A stretch of 64,000 bases of DNA. Source: Oceanobacillus profundus. GTDB taxonomy: Bacteria; Bacillota; Bacilli; Bacillales; Amphibacillaceae. Under the pieces are notes generated by a model that searched no databases, was not told the DNA's origin, and saw only the letters and a program-made list of their open reading frames with translations. This document shows, piece by piece, positions 25,969 to 34,246 of this stretch. Made by a program: the position numbers and the translations under genes. The DNA lies in NCBI RefSeq assembly GCF_003515705.1, contig NZ_QWEH01000002.1, positions 372,001 through 436,000 of the forward strand, written 5' to 3'. The stretch's first letter is position 1; every line of letters begins with the position of its first letter.

Positions 25969-26406
25969 ATGTATTTCGTGGATCGTAGCAAAATTGAAAA
26001 TACGCTTTTATATTTAGACCAAATCTTAGAACAGTTAAAAAATCATCAAGCTACTAGCTTCACAGATAAATTAAGTTTGGAACGTATGGTTCATGTAAGT
26101 ATTGAATCAATGCTGGATGTCGGGAACATGATGATTGATGGATTTATTATGAGGGATCCGGGAAGCTATGATGATATCATTGATATTTTAGTCGATGAAA
26201 AGGTTCTGCCACAGGATGAGGAAGGAGCATATAAAATGTTCGTATCGCTTCGTAAAATGCTTGTTTCGGAATATACAAAAGTAAACCATAATGCTTTGTT
26301 AGAGGCAATACACGGATATCATCCGGTTTGGAGCCAGTTTAGCAGCAGAATTAGGACGTATTTGAATAATGAGCTAGGAGTAGCAAACGCATTTTCTAAC
26401 GAATGA
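25969..26406 (+). CDS. yutE: HepT-like DUF86 family protein YutE
   Basis: A 145-residue all-helical protein of the DUF86/HepT family (LERMVHVSIESMLDVGNMMI near residue 45, then SYDDIIDILVDEKVL). In toxin-antitoxin pairs HepT acts with an MNT nucleotidyltransferase, but YutE in bacilli is a stand-alone gene without an MNT partner, as here. ATG 25969 follows GGGGGG by about 7 bases. First gene of an operon with the SufR-like regulator and yutF. Confidence 0.85.
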   Translation: MYFVDRSKIENTLLYLDQILEQLKNHQATSFTDKLSLERMVHVSIESMLDVGNMMIDGFIMRDPGSYDDIIDILVDEKVLPQDEEGAYKMFVSLRKMLVSEYTKVNHNALLEAIHGYHPVWSQFSSRIRTYLNNELGVANAFSNE

Positions 26407-26416
26407 AGGTGGGATT

Positions 26417-27052
26417 ATGAGTAAGCGCACGCCAACAAAACAGCGACTATTAACTATTTTAAAAAAGGCCAATGACCTTACAATTACTGAAATCATGGAG
26501 CATTTTACTATTTCTGAAATCGCTGTCAGAAAACAACTTCATGAGCTTGTCCAGCAAGGTTTTGTTAAGCAGCAGTCCCATAAGCAAAAGCTCGGTAGAC
26601 CATATCTTACGTATGATCTTACACAAAAGGGTCATGAAACATTTCCGAATCAGTATAAATCAATTCCAGTGGAGCTCCTTGAAGATTTAGAAGAATTGCA
26701 CGGACCTCAAGCTGTACGTGCGTTATTAGATAAGCATGGCGAACGGGAAAAAGCCTATATGAATAACGTAATACAGGAGGACGACCTGGATAAAAAAGTG
26801 GCGGAAATGGTTCGGGTTCAAAATGAAAGGGGATATATGGTGGAGGTTGAGAAGGTGGCTGAAGGAGATTTTGAGGTTAGAAATTACAATTGCCCGGTAG
26901 CTGCTATTGCCAGGTGCTACCACCAAATGTGTACAAACGAGCAAAAACTCTATGAGGAAATCTTTCCTGGAAGTGAAGTCAGTGCGTATTCCTTTATTAC
27001 ACAGGGTGATCATGTTTGTAAATGGAAAATAAAAAATCCGAATGGAAGGTGA
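26417..27052 (+). CDS. SufR-like Fe-S-binding winged-helix regulator
   Basis: A 211-residue regulator. Residues 5-70 form a winged helix (TKQRLLTILKKANDLTITEI, then AVRKQLHELVQQGFVKQ and a wing with LGRPYLTYDLT). The C-terminal domain has cysteines at 159, 167, 172 and 201. Cys159-x12-Cys172 and Cys201 lie exactly at SufR positions (C-x12-C-x13-C-x14-C); the third position, residue 186, is Ser. SufR uses such cysteines to hold an Fe-S cluster and represses suf genes. It starts 10 bases after yutE. Targets are inferred: sufB is 25 kb away. Confidence 0.8.
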   Translation: MSKRTPTKQRLLTILKKANDLTITEIMEHFTISEIAVRKQLHELVQQGFVKQQSHKQKLGRPYLTYDLTQKGHETFPNQYKSIPVELLEDLEELHGPQAVRALLDKHGEREKAYMNNVIQEDDLDKKVAEMVRVQNERGYMVEVEKVAEGDFEVRNYNCPVAAIARCYHQMCTNEQKLYEEIFPGSEVSAYSFITQGDHVCKWKIKNPNGR

Positions 27053-27092
27053 CTAGATCATCTTCTTTTTATTTCGAGAAGAGGTTTAATAT

Positions 27093-27863
27093 ATGAGAGA
27101 TTATAAAGGTTATCTAATTGACTTAGACGGGACAATGTATCGTGGAACAGAAGCGATTGCAGGAGCAGCAGAATTTATTAATGAGCTCCACTTAAAGGAG
27201 ATCCCTTATTTATTTGTCACGAATAATTCTTCTAAAACTCCAGAGGATGTAGCGAACAAATTAAATGCGATGGAGATTAAAGCTGCAGCCAATCAAATTG
27301 TAACATCTGCTACTGCAACAGCCAATTACATAAAATCCATCAAGGAAAAAGCCAGCTGTTTTGTTATTGGTGAAAAAGGATTGCTAGAAGCATTGGAAGC
27401 AAGTGGAATGATTATTACGGATACGGAGTGCGATTTTGTTGTAATGGGAATTGATCGCCAAATAACGTACGAAAAATATACAAAAGCTTGTCTTGCTATC
27501 CGAAATGGAGCAAAGCTGATAGCTACGAACGGTGATGTCGCTATCCCTACAGAACGTGGTCTTCTTCCAGGTAACGGTGCTCTCGTTTCAGTTGTTTCGG
27601 TTAGCACTGGAGAAAATCCGCTATTTATTGGAAAGCCTGAATCAATAATTATGGAAGAGGCGCTTAAGCTATTGGGATTAACGAGAGAAGAAACATTGAT
27701 GGTTGGTGATAATTATCAGACTGATATTTCAGCTGGTATCCGTGCAGGAATTGACACATTAATGGTTTTTACTGGCGTGACTCCATTTGAAGACTTAGAT
27801 AGCTTGGAGATTCCGCCAACATATTATGTCCACCAATTAACAGAATGGCTTGATAAAATTTAG
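27093..27863 (+). CDS. yutF: HAD-IIA (NagD-like) phosphatase YutF
   Basis: A 256-residue HAD-superfamily phosphatase. Motif I is GYLIDLDGTMYRG (nucleophile Asp near residue 9), motif II is LFVTNNSSKTPEDV, motif III is IGKPESIIMEEAL and motif IV is TLMVGDNYQTDISAG. It has the type IIA cap between motifs II and III. Such enzymes hydrolyse small phosphorylated metabolites such as sugar phosphates or nucleotides. It starts 40 bases after the SufR-like gene in the same operon. Confidence 0.9.
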   Translation: MRDYKGYLIDLDGTMYRGTEAIAGAAEFINELHLKEIPYLFVTNNSSKTPEDVANKLNAMEIKAAANQIVTSATATANYIKSIKEKASCFVIGEKGLLEALEASGMIITDTECDFVVMGIDRQITYEKYTKACLAIRNGAKLIATNGDVAIPTERGLLPGNGALVSVVSVSTGENPLFIGKPESIIMEEALKLLGLTREETLMVGDNYQTDISAGIRAGIDTLMVFTGVTPFEDLDSLEIPPTYYVHQLTEWLDKI

Positions 27864-28106
27864 GAAAGAGGCTGAGACAAAAGGTTTTTTCTGAAATAAA
27901 AACCGAACATGATTGATGCAAATAACTCACTCCGGAAATATACTTCGCGCATCCAGAGGCGGCTGGTGAACCCCTTTGTGCTATCGCACTACGGTGTCTC
28001 ACCTATGCCTTACCTCCCACTGGAGTCTACGTATATTTCCTAAGCTAAGCTTATGCATCGTTCGTCTTTAACATTAAACACTTTTGTAATGTCCCAGCTT
28101 CCTTTT
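27864..28106. repeat. Dispersed intergenic repeat, family C, copy 2 (long form)
   Basis: Ends GAAAGAGGCTGAGACAAAA and TTTTGTAATGTCCCAGCTTC are inverted. Blocks CCGAACATGATTGATGCAA and GCATCGTTCGTCTTTAACAT are the reverse complement of copy 1 at 5568-5711. About 90 extra central bases contain GTGCTATCGCACTACGG. It lies between convergent yutF and yutG and may serve as a transcript end. Confidence 0.78.
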
Positions 28107-28115
28107 CTTTATGCA

Positions 28116-28631
28116 TTATGCATCAACATCATCTAGCGCATCTGCGTCACTATGTGCTAATCTGCTTGAGGCAGCTGCAGCGATTGCTCCAACAATATCA
28201 TCGAGGAAAGTATGAATTTCACCGCTGGATTTATCGTTTAACTTTTTCAGAATTCCGGGCTTCTGTTTATCGATATAACCGAAGTTGGTCATACCAATTG
28301 ATCCATATACATTAACAATGGAAAGTGCGATTACCTCATCAATTCCATAAAGCCCTTCATCCGTCTCAATGGTTTTTTGCAATGGCTGACTTAGTTTCTT
28401 TTGTTCTGCAAGCATATCAAGCTCAATACCTGTTAAAATTGCATTTTGTACCTCTCGTTTTGTTAATACACGCTCAACATTGTGCAGGCAATCATCCATA
28501 GACAAATCGTTATGATATTTTGATTGTAAATAATAAACAAGCTCAGCGATATCCTCTACTTTAACCCCGCGGTCTTTTAACGCTTTTCTTGCATTCACTT
28601 CAAGTTCGCTTTTTTTCGTATACTTCGCCAT
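28116..28631 (-). CDS. yutG: Phosphatidylglycerophosphatase A-like protein YutG
   Basis: A 171-residue protein of the PgpA-like YutG family. Typical lines are LYGIDEVIALSIVNVYGSIG, GMTNFGYIDKQKPGI and HTFLDDIVGAIAAAASSRLAH at the end. It lacks the membrane helices of classical PgpA, so activity on phosphatidylglycerophosphate is inferred only from the family. AAAGGTG precedes the ATG. It is divergent from yutH. Confidence 0.82.
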   Translation of the reverse strand: MAKYTKKSELEVNARKALKDRGVKVEDIAELVYYLQSKYHNDLSMDDCLHNVERVLTKREVQNAILTGIELDMLAEQKKLSQPLQKTIETDEGLYGIDEVIALSIVNVYGSIGMTNFGYIDKQKPGILKKLNDKSSGEIHTFLDDIVGAIAAAASSRLAHSDADALDDVDA

Positions 28632-28713
28632 TTAAAATCACCTTTTCATTATTATAGTTAAAATATCTTTGGTACATTCATACACTTTAATAAAAGAAGA
28701 AAAAGGGGAGATC

Positions 28714-29682
28714 ATGTTGCCACTAACAGGAATGCTTGCTATTTATTACCGTATCCATCCAGAGCGGAAAATATTATTTGGAAATAAAGAAGGATACAAG
28801 CAAGGTGATAGTATTTATTTTACCATTTCAGGAAGAAACAAGGAAACAATTCTTACTGAGCAAGCGGCAGTAACTTATTTTTTAAAGGAACAACCAGTGG
28901 AAATAATGACACTTCCAATCCCGAATTTACAAGGAGAATGGTTTACATCCTATGGTGAAAACATATGGATGGTTATCCAAATGCAGCAAGTAGATAATCG
29001 AGAATATTCCGCAAAGCCTGCGGGAATTCGACTTGCTGAGTTTCATCAGATTGGAACAGCATTTGGTTATGAACCGAAATCAATATCGAGCTATGGGAAG
29101 TGGAAAGCATTATGGATAGATAAATTAACAGCTTTTGAGACTGGAATTGAGCGCGAAGCAAAGGAAAAGCAGTCTGAATATAATCGAGCGCTGATGAATT
29201 TTTTGCCATATATAATTGGAATAAGTGAAAATGCAATTCAGTTTCTGCAAGAAAGTGAGCGGGAACGGCGAATACTTGAAACGGATCAAGGAACCATTAC
29301 GTTTAATCGCTATGAATCATTGGATTTTCCAGTTATTTGGACAGATCAGCTTGTATATGATCATCCAGCAAGAGATATTGCTGAATATATACGTAGTGTC
29401 ATTCTAAATAATGATAAAGTCGAAAAGACAATTGCATTTTTAAATGACTATCAACAAGTAGCACCAATTTCAGTTTTTGGTTGGCGTCTAGTATATGCGC
29501 GTTTGCTTTTTCCAATTCACTTGTTTGATTTTATTGAGCGAGGCTTTACCACACCAGATATAAAAGGCTTAGAAAAAATAATTGAACAGCAATCTGTGTT
29601 TGAAAGTTTTTTGAGTGAATTTTTTGAAATAACAGGCGTGGATGCTGAAACGTGGGGGATACCTATGGTACACTGGTTGTAA
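28714..29682 (+). CDS. yutH: Spore coat-associated protein YutH (CotS-like kinase fold)
   Basis: A 322-residue protein with the pseudokinase/aminoglycoside-phosphotransferase-like fold of the CotS/YutH group. A hydrophilic N-terminal lobe is followed by RLAEFHQIGTAFG, ETDQGTITFNRYESLDFPVI and DQLVYDHPARDIAEYIR, the last resembling a catalytic-lobe Asp. YutH is a spore coat protein in B. subtilis. ATG 28714 is chosen because AAGGGGAG precedes it; a start at 28669 would add 15 residues. Expected mother-cell expression is not visible from the promoter. Confidence 0.82.
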   Translation: MLPLTGMLAIYYRIHPERKILFGNKEGYKQGDSIYFTISGRNKETILTEQAAVTYFLKEQPVEIMTLPIPNLQGEWFTSYGENIWMVIQMQQVDNREYSAKPAGIRLAEFHQIGTAFGYEPKSISSYGKWKALWIDKLTAFETGIEREAKEKQSEYNRALMNFLPYIIGISENAIQFLQESERERRILETDQGTITFNRYESLDFPVIWTDQLVYDHPARDIAEYIRSVILNNDKVEKTIAFLNDYQQVAPISVFGWRLVYARLLFPIHLFDFIERGFTTPDIKGLEKIIEQQSVFESFLSEFFEITGVDAETWGIPMVHWL

Positions 29683-29796
29683 TTGCTTATTAGAAAATGA
29701 CTTAATCGGTCACTAGAGCGATTCATATACGGAACGCTTAAATGTTGGATTGCAAGTCGTTGCGCAAGTACAATAGTTGGTAAAGAGAGGGACAGT

Positions 29797-30762
29797 ATGG
29801 GAAAAGCTACAATTTATATTACTAGAAAAATTCCAGAAACATTATTAAAACCGTACCAGGAAAGCTTTTCATTCCGCATGTGGGAGAAGGAGGATGAACG
29901 TGTACCTCGTGATGTGCTGCTTGAAGAGGCGAGGCATGCAGACGGCTTGTTGACTGTACTTAGTGATAACGTGGACGAAGAGCTTTTAGCACAAGCGCCA
30001 AATCTAAAAGTCGTTGCAAATTTAGCAGTCGGTTTTGACAATATTGATGTAGATGCAGCGAGTAAACATCAAGTCATTGTTACAAACACACCGGATGTGT
30101 TATCCGAAACAACGGCAGATTTGGGATTTGGACTCTTAATGGCCACAGCAAGAAGAATTGTTGAGGCAAGTGCATTTATTGAACAAGATAAATGGAATGA
30201 ATGGGCTCCATTTCTCCTTGCAGGAGCTGATATTCATCACAAAACAATCGGAATTCTTGGAATGGGGAGAATTGGTGAAGCGATTGCGAAACGTGCTACT
30301 GGATTTAATATGAACGTTCGCTATCATAATCGAAATCGAAAACCAGCAGTTGAAGAGGAACTCGGTGTTATTTATTCAGGGTTTGATGAGCTATTGAGTG
30401 AATCAGACTTTATCGTTTCCGTTGTCCCACTAACAGAGGAAACGGCGAATACTTTCAATCAAGAAGCTTTTGCAAAGATGAAAACAAGCGCGATTTTCAT
30501 TAATATTTCCCGAGGTGGAGTTGTTGATGAGGATGCATTACTAGAGGCGTTGGATAAAGGTGAAATTCGAGCGGCGGGCCTTGATGTTTTTCGTGAAGAA
30601 CCAATTCGATCTGACCATCCGTTCGTTGGAAGAGATGATGTCGTCTGCCTGCCACATATTGGATCTGCAAGTGTGGAGACACGCACGACGATGATTCAGC
30701 TTTGCTTGGACAACATCAGCGCAGTTCTGCGTGGGAGTAAGCCGATAACTCCAATCAAATAA
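29797..30762 (+). CDS. D-isomer 2-hydroxyacid dehydrogenase, glyoxylate/glycerate type
   Basis: A 321-residue NAD(P)-dependent dehydrogenase. The Rossmann motif GILGMGRIGEAIAKRA is near residue 152. The catalytic residues lie in FINISRGGVVDEDAL (Arg), the GLDVFREEP segment (Glu) and LPHIGSASVETR (His). Best resemblance is to glyoxylate/hydroxypyruvate reductases and D-glycerate dehydrogenases, but substrate is not certain. Good ribosome site GAGAGGG. Followed by the terminator that serves the convergent nfu gene. Confidence 0.88.
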   Translation: MGKATIYITRKIPETLLKPYQESFSFRMWEKEDERVPRDVLLEEARHADGLLTVLSDNVDEELLAQAPNLKVVANLAVGFDNIDVDAASKHQVIVTNTPDVLSETTADLGFGLLMATARRIVEASAFIEQDKWNEWAPFLLAGADIHHKTIGILGMGRIGEAIAKRATGFNMNVRYHNRNRKPAVEEELGVIYSGFDELLSESDFIVSVVPLTEETANTFNQEAFAKMKTSAIFINISRGGVVDEDALLEALDKGEIRAAGLDVFREEPIRSDHPFVGRDDVVCLPHIGSASVETRTTMIQLCLDNISAVLRGSKPITPIK

Positions 30763-30787
30763 AAAAAGGCAGACATCAGTCTGCCTT
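30760..30787 (-). terminator. Terminator of nfu
   Basis: On the minus strand AAGGCAGAC pairs with GTCTGCCTT followed by TTTTTATTT. There is no T-run on the plus strand, so it serves nfu. Confidence 0.85.
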
Positions 30788-30800
30788 AAAGGATATATTA

Positions 30801-31031
30801 TTAGAATACTTGTTCAAGCTCTTTAACGCCAGGAACTTCTGCGATTAACGCACGTTCAATTCCTGCTTTTAATGTAATTGTAGAACTTGGGCAGTTACCA
30901 CACGCTCCCATAAGACGAACGAGCACTACACCGTCTTCATCTACATCAACTAATTCAACATCTCCACCGTCACGTAGTAAGAATGGACGTAATTTATTTA
31001 ATACTTCTTGTACTTGTTCATGCATATCCAT
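30801..31031 (-). CDS. yutI: NifU C-terminal-type Fe-S carrier Nfu (YutI)
   Basis: A 76-residue Nfu-domain protein with the cluster-binding CxxC in [13 protein letters not shown]. It accepts a [4Fe-4S] cluster from the SufBCD scaffold and hands it to target enzymes such as aconitase. The start ATG has AAAGGGG upstream. It is divergent from yuzD-dapF across repeat copy B3. It belongs with sufB and the IscA-type carrier as the cell's Fe-S delivery set. Confidence 0.94.
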   Translation of the reverse strand: MDMHEQVQEVLNKLRPFLLRDGGDVELVDVDEDGVVLVRLMGACGNCPSSTITLKAGIERALIAEVPGVKELEQVF

Positions 31032-31177
31032 CTAACCCCTTTCCATACTCTTATTATAGAATGACTACCTATAAAAATCTATCTAAAAATTTATTAAGTT
31101 AGATCCAGTTATTTATATTTTATCTTTTTACGAGGTTTTTGTAAAATAAAAGAAACTAAGATAAACTATAAGTAAGT

Positions 31178-31386
31178 GTTCAAAAGGAAGATGAAAAGGA
31201 CCGAGAAGTTCGAGGCGGCGAAGTTTTGAGTACCGGAACGTATGCAATTATTATGTGAGGAACGGAAAAGCTAGCCAACGAGCTTCACAGGATGTGGTGA
31301 CTTCGACGTTCGACACAGGACGTGTGGGTACTTAGTCGAAGTTCTCCTGATCTCGATTTGCGTCATTTTTACCGGACTTTTTGAAC
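31178..31386. repeat. Dispersed repeat family B, copy 3
   Basis: 209 bases from GTTCAAAAGGAAGATGAAAA to TTTTACCGGACTTTTTGAAC, same layout as 17882-18089. Its right edge is 6 bases from a TATAAT at 31393-31398 in front of yuzD, so the element's end could contribute a weak -35 region. It separates nfu and yuzD. Confidence 0.87.
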
Positions 31387-31417
31387 AACCTCTATAATAT
31401 AGAAGGGGTGGGGGAGT

Positions 31418-31747
31418 ATGAATGCAAAAAAAGTGACCATAACGGTTTATGGAGCAGAGCAGATATGTGCAAGCTGTGTGGGAGCTCCTGGCTCAAAGGA
31501 TACGTACGAATGGCTTCAAGCAGCGATTGCTAGAAAATATGTTGCTGACCCAATTACATATGAATACATTGATATTAATCAGCCACAGGATGTGGATAAA
31601 CATAAGACATTCGTAGAGCAAATTTTTTCAGAAGATTTATTTTATCCGATTGTATTTGTAAATGATGATATGGTTGCAGAGGGAATTCCGCGCCTGAAAA
31701 CAATTTATCAATCTTTAGATAAGTACGGTGTACAACTACAGTCATAG
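31418..31747 (+). CDS. yuzD: YuzD family protein (DUF1462)
   Basis: A 109-residue protein with a thioredoxin-like outline (VTITVYGAEQICASCVGAPG at the start, containing C-x2-C, then FYPIVFVNDDMVAEGIP). YuzD/DUF1462 proteins are found beside yutI in bacilli; a redox or Fe-S-related role is plausible but unproven. GGGGGAG precedes the ATG. It is 16 bases upstream of dapF and co-transcribed with it. Confidence 0.85.
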   Translation: MNAKKVTITVYGAEQICASCVGAPGSKDTYEWLQAAIARKYVADPITYEYIDINQPQDVDKHKTFVEQIFSEDLFYPIVFVNDDMVAEGIPRLKTIYQSLDKYGVQLQS

Positions 31748-31762
31748 AAAGTAGGAGTATTA

Positions 31763-32629
31763 ATGGAAATACCTTTTATCAAAATGCATGGGCTTGGAAA
31801 TAATTATATTTATATCGATTTATTCCAATTTAACATAGAAGAAAATCTCTTTTCCGATCTTGCTCAAAAGCTAGCAAATGTCAATACTGGCATTGGTTCA
31901 GATGGCATGATATTAATTCATCCCAGCGAAAAGGCTGATGTTGGGATGCGGATTTTTAATAAGGATGGTTCGGAAGGGAAAAGCTGTGGAAACGGGCTCC
32001 GTTGTACAGCGAAATATGCATATGAACATGGAATTGTGTCAAATGAAAAATTCACAATCGAAACGCGAGCAAATATTGTGACAGCTGAAGTGACTGAAAA
32101 TGACGCAGAACAGGTAGAACTAATAACAATTAATATGGGGCAACCACAATTGAAGCGGGTGAATATTCCTATGATGGGAAGTGATGATCCTAAAGTAGTT
32201 GCGGAGCCTTTTGACGTGAATGGTGAAAAATTAGAGGTGACAGCTGTATCGATGGGGAATCCTCATGCAGTGTTTTTTGTAGATGCAATTGATGCAGCAC
32301 CATTGTATGAGCTTGGTCCTGTTATTGAGAGAGATTCGCGTTTTCCAGAGGGTGTTAATGTGGAGTTTGTTGAGGTTGTTTCTCCTCATGAACTGAATTT
32401 TCGTGTATGGGAGCGAGGCTCTGGTGTAACACAAGCATGTGGTACAGGAGCGTGTGCAGCTGTGGTTGCTTCAACTTTAAATCATTATTGTAATCAGAAC
32501 GAAACAATCACCGTTCATTTAGCTGGCGGTGATCTATCGATTAAATGGGATGAGGCTGGAAACGTGTGGATGACTGGTGATGCACAGGTCATTGCTACAG
32601 GCGTATTCCAATATGCCGAGCAGAAATAG
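31763..32629 (+). CDS. dapF: Diaminopimelate epimerase DapF
   Basis: A 288-residue PLP-independent racemase. The two catalytic cysteines are Cys75 (GKSCGNGLRC) and Cys226 (QACGTGACAAV). It converts LL- to meso-diaminopimelate, the precursor of lysine and of the cross-linking residue in peptidoglycan. Lys/DAP supply links it loosely to the lysine riboswitch locus elsewhere in the window, though no L box precedes this gene. AGGAG lies ahead of the ATG. Confidence 0.96.
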   Translation: MEIPFIKMHGLGNNYIYIDLFQFNIEENLFSDLAQKLANVNTGIGSDGMILIHPSEKADVGMRIFNKDGSEGKSCGNGLRCTAKYAYEHGIVSNEKFTIETRANIVTAEVTENDAEQVELITINMGQPQLKRVNIPMMGSDDPKVVAEPFDVNGEKLEVTAVSMGNPHAVFFVDAIDAAPLYELGPVIERDSRFPEGVNVEFVEVVSPHELNFRVWERGSGVTQACGTGACAAVVASTLNHYCNQNETITVHLAGGDLSIKWDEAGNVWMTGDAQVIATGVFQYAEQK

Positions 32630-32692
32630 TTGAACAACTTGATTTCTCTTTGTATACTTAATATATAGTCTGAAATGAGGAGGTCCGTCAAA

Positions 32693-33049
32693 ATGGTCAT
32701 TACGTTGACAGATAATGCCAGCGCCCAAATCAAAGAGATGATGCAGGAAGAATCCGCGGGTGCACATCTGCGCTTTGGAATTAAGGGTGGAGGATGTAGC
32801 GGATTATCTTATTCACTAGGGTTTGAATATGATATAAATGAAGAATTAGACGTTGTAGAAGATATAAATGGAATTCCAGTAGTTTTTTTCAATCAGGACA
32901 TTCCGATTATTGAAGGAACAACTATTGATTTTAAACAAAACATGATGGGTGGCGGGTTTGCAATTGATAACCCGAACGCTATTGTATCCTGTGGATGTGG
33001 TTCATCTTTCCGTACGAAGGATAAAGTCGGAACACCAGGAGATTGTTAA
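32693..33049 (+). CDS. yutM: A-type Fe-S carrier (HesB/IscA family, YutM)
   Basis: A 118-residue A-type carrier with the three conserved cysteines, one in GGGCSGLSY and two in CGCGSSF at the C-terminus. It binds Fe-S clusters or iron for transfer to target proteins. The start is ATG 32693, 8 bases after GAGGAGG; a start at 32675 lies upstream of the ribosome site. It follows dapF by about 60 bases and ends at its own terminator. Confidence 0.93.
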   Translation: MVITLTDNASAQIKEMMQEESAGAHLRFGIKGGGCSGLSYSLGFEYDINEELDVVEDINGIPVVFFNQDIPIIEGTTIDFKQNMMGGGFAIDNPNAIVSCGCGSSFRTKDKVGTPGDC

Positions 33050-33055
33050 AGATTG

Positions 33056-33083
33056 CGGAGCGCTGACTGGTGCTCCGTTTTTT
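33056..33083 (+). terminator. Terminator after yutM
   Basis: CGGAGC pairs with GCTCCG, followed by TTTTTTG. Confidence 0.8.
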
Positions 33084-33138
33084 GTGGACTGGAGAGGGTA
33101 CGTGGGCCTCTCTTTGCTCACGATCGAACAAGGATGAA

Positions 33139-33211
33139 ATACAGTCCAAATAGGAGAGAATACAATCTGAATAAAGTAAAATATGATCCAATCACCAAAT
33201 ACGATCCAAAT
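33139..33211. repeat. Four degenerate 13-base direct repeats
   Basis: The unit ATACRATCCAAAT occurs at 33139, 33160, 33181 and 33199 with two or three changes between copies, so the period is 21, 21 and 18. On the minus strand an open frame would read repeated aromatic/Ile-Val segments. I know similar short, low-complexity runs from intergenic DNA of bacilli and do not call a gene. Confidence 0.55.
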
Positions 33212-33299
33212 CCACAAACACCAAAACACAACCCACTCACGCCAATAAAGGGGCGCATAAAATACATCCCAAGCCCAACTAAGCATGCTTCTACATGTT

Positions 33300-34175
33300 G
33301 ATTAGCCTTGATAGTGTCACAAAATAAAGCAGGTAGGTTCGGTTTTTATAGGTGCCACGATGCTTTAGTGGTAGTATGTTCAGTAATTTCGACGTTATCG
33401 ACCTAGACGTCAGCAGGGCGAAATCTCTAAAGTGTTTGTTTTGTTTTTTATTTCCTGAACGATTAGAAGCAGATAATCCATCAGGGATTGGATATGTGCA
33501 AGCTTGTTTTCTGAGCCGCAGCGATTGCATTTCCAAGTTCCCCATTCTCGCTTCAACGGACGTTGGTTACATAGAATACCTTTGATTGACTGCGTATCGC
33601 GAATATGATACTTCGCTAATTCAATGGTGATTAAGGCTGTGTGATTTTTAAGCAGTAGAGAGGTTAGTTCATCAAACTGGTGATGGGAAGAATTTTTGGA
33701 GGAAAGCGGCTTTTCAAGCTGTTGATTTTTAAATGGTAGATTTGCTGATGGAACAACAAACTCAAAGATATGGGATGCATTTTTTGGTGCCTGTAATATA
33801 GAAGATGACTTGCTGGATTAATTGTTGTGCAGTATCGTCGAAGTAAAGCTCACCCGTTATATCCTTGACTTCTAAAATAAATATACGGAGGGGGAACAAG
33901 CAATAGGTCGATTTGGATATGGTAACCGTTTATCCATGGAAGCCGGAGGTGATGAAAATCGCGTAATAATCATCCGGGTAAAGTTCAAATGGAATTCTAA
34001 TGAACGTTCGCCTTGATTGCCTGCATAAGCGATACTCAGATTTTGTTCGATTCTCTCCCTTTGGGGATGGGAAGCAGGCAATCTTCTCAGCAAAGCATCT
34101 TTCGTATAAATGGAAAATAGAGTCGTAAAAGCTTTTTTAAACAAGAACGCATCTCACAATCAGATATAATGCTCA
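33300..34175 (-). pseudogene. Decayed NERD-domain (nuclease-related) protein gene
   Basis: Pieces of one NERD protein appear in order on the minus strand in different frames. 34144 downwards reads LRRLPASHPQRERIEQNL and AGNQGERSLEFHLNF. Around 33930-33820 the core QIDLLLV shifts to FILEVKDITGELYFDDTAQQ. About 33650-33480 reads YHIRDTQSIKGILC, then REWGTWKCNRCGSENKLAH. The end reads LTSRSITSKLLNILPLKHR and GTYKNRTYLL. Frameshifts and stops break it at least three times. Base use matches the surroundings. It explains the otherwise gene-free stretch 33290-34200. Confidence 0.75.
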
Positions 34176-34211
34176 TTCGCTAACCCTCCCTCGAATCCCT
34201 GCCTAACACAT

Positions 34212-34240
34212 AAAAAAGCCACCCAAATTCGGGTGACTTA
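34212..34240 (-). terminator. Terminator of yumC
   Basis: On the minus strand AAGTCACCC pairs with GGGTGGCTT, followed by TTTTATG. Confidence 0.85.
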
Positions 34241-34246
34241 TATAGA

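Noticed and set aside
25969-26406. YutE as the antitoxin half of a HepT/MNT toxin-antitoxin system
   Set aside because: No MNT nucleotidyltransferase gene is adjacent, and the gene sits in a conserved housekeeping operon as in other bacilli.
33139-33211. Possible CRISPR array
   Set aside because: Units are only 13 bases, degenerate and 18-21 bases apart; no spacer-size gaps and no cas genes nearby.
33002-33286. Minus-strand frame rich in Trp/Ile/Phe opposite the yutM 3' end
   Set aside because: It arises from the phased direct repeats and the shadow of yutM; no ribosome site or family resemblance.
34086-34144. Insertion sequence as the cause of the gene-free stretch 33300-34175
   Set aside because: Residual protein pieces match a NERD domain, not a transposase, and no terminal inverted repeats bound the stretch.
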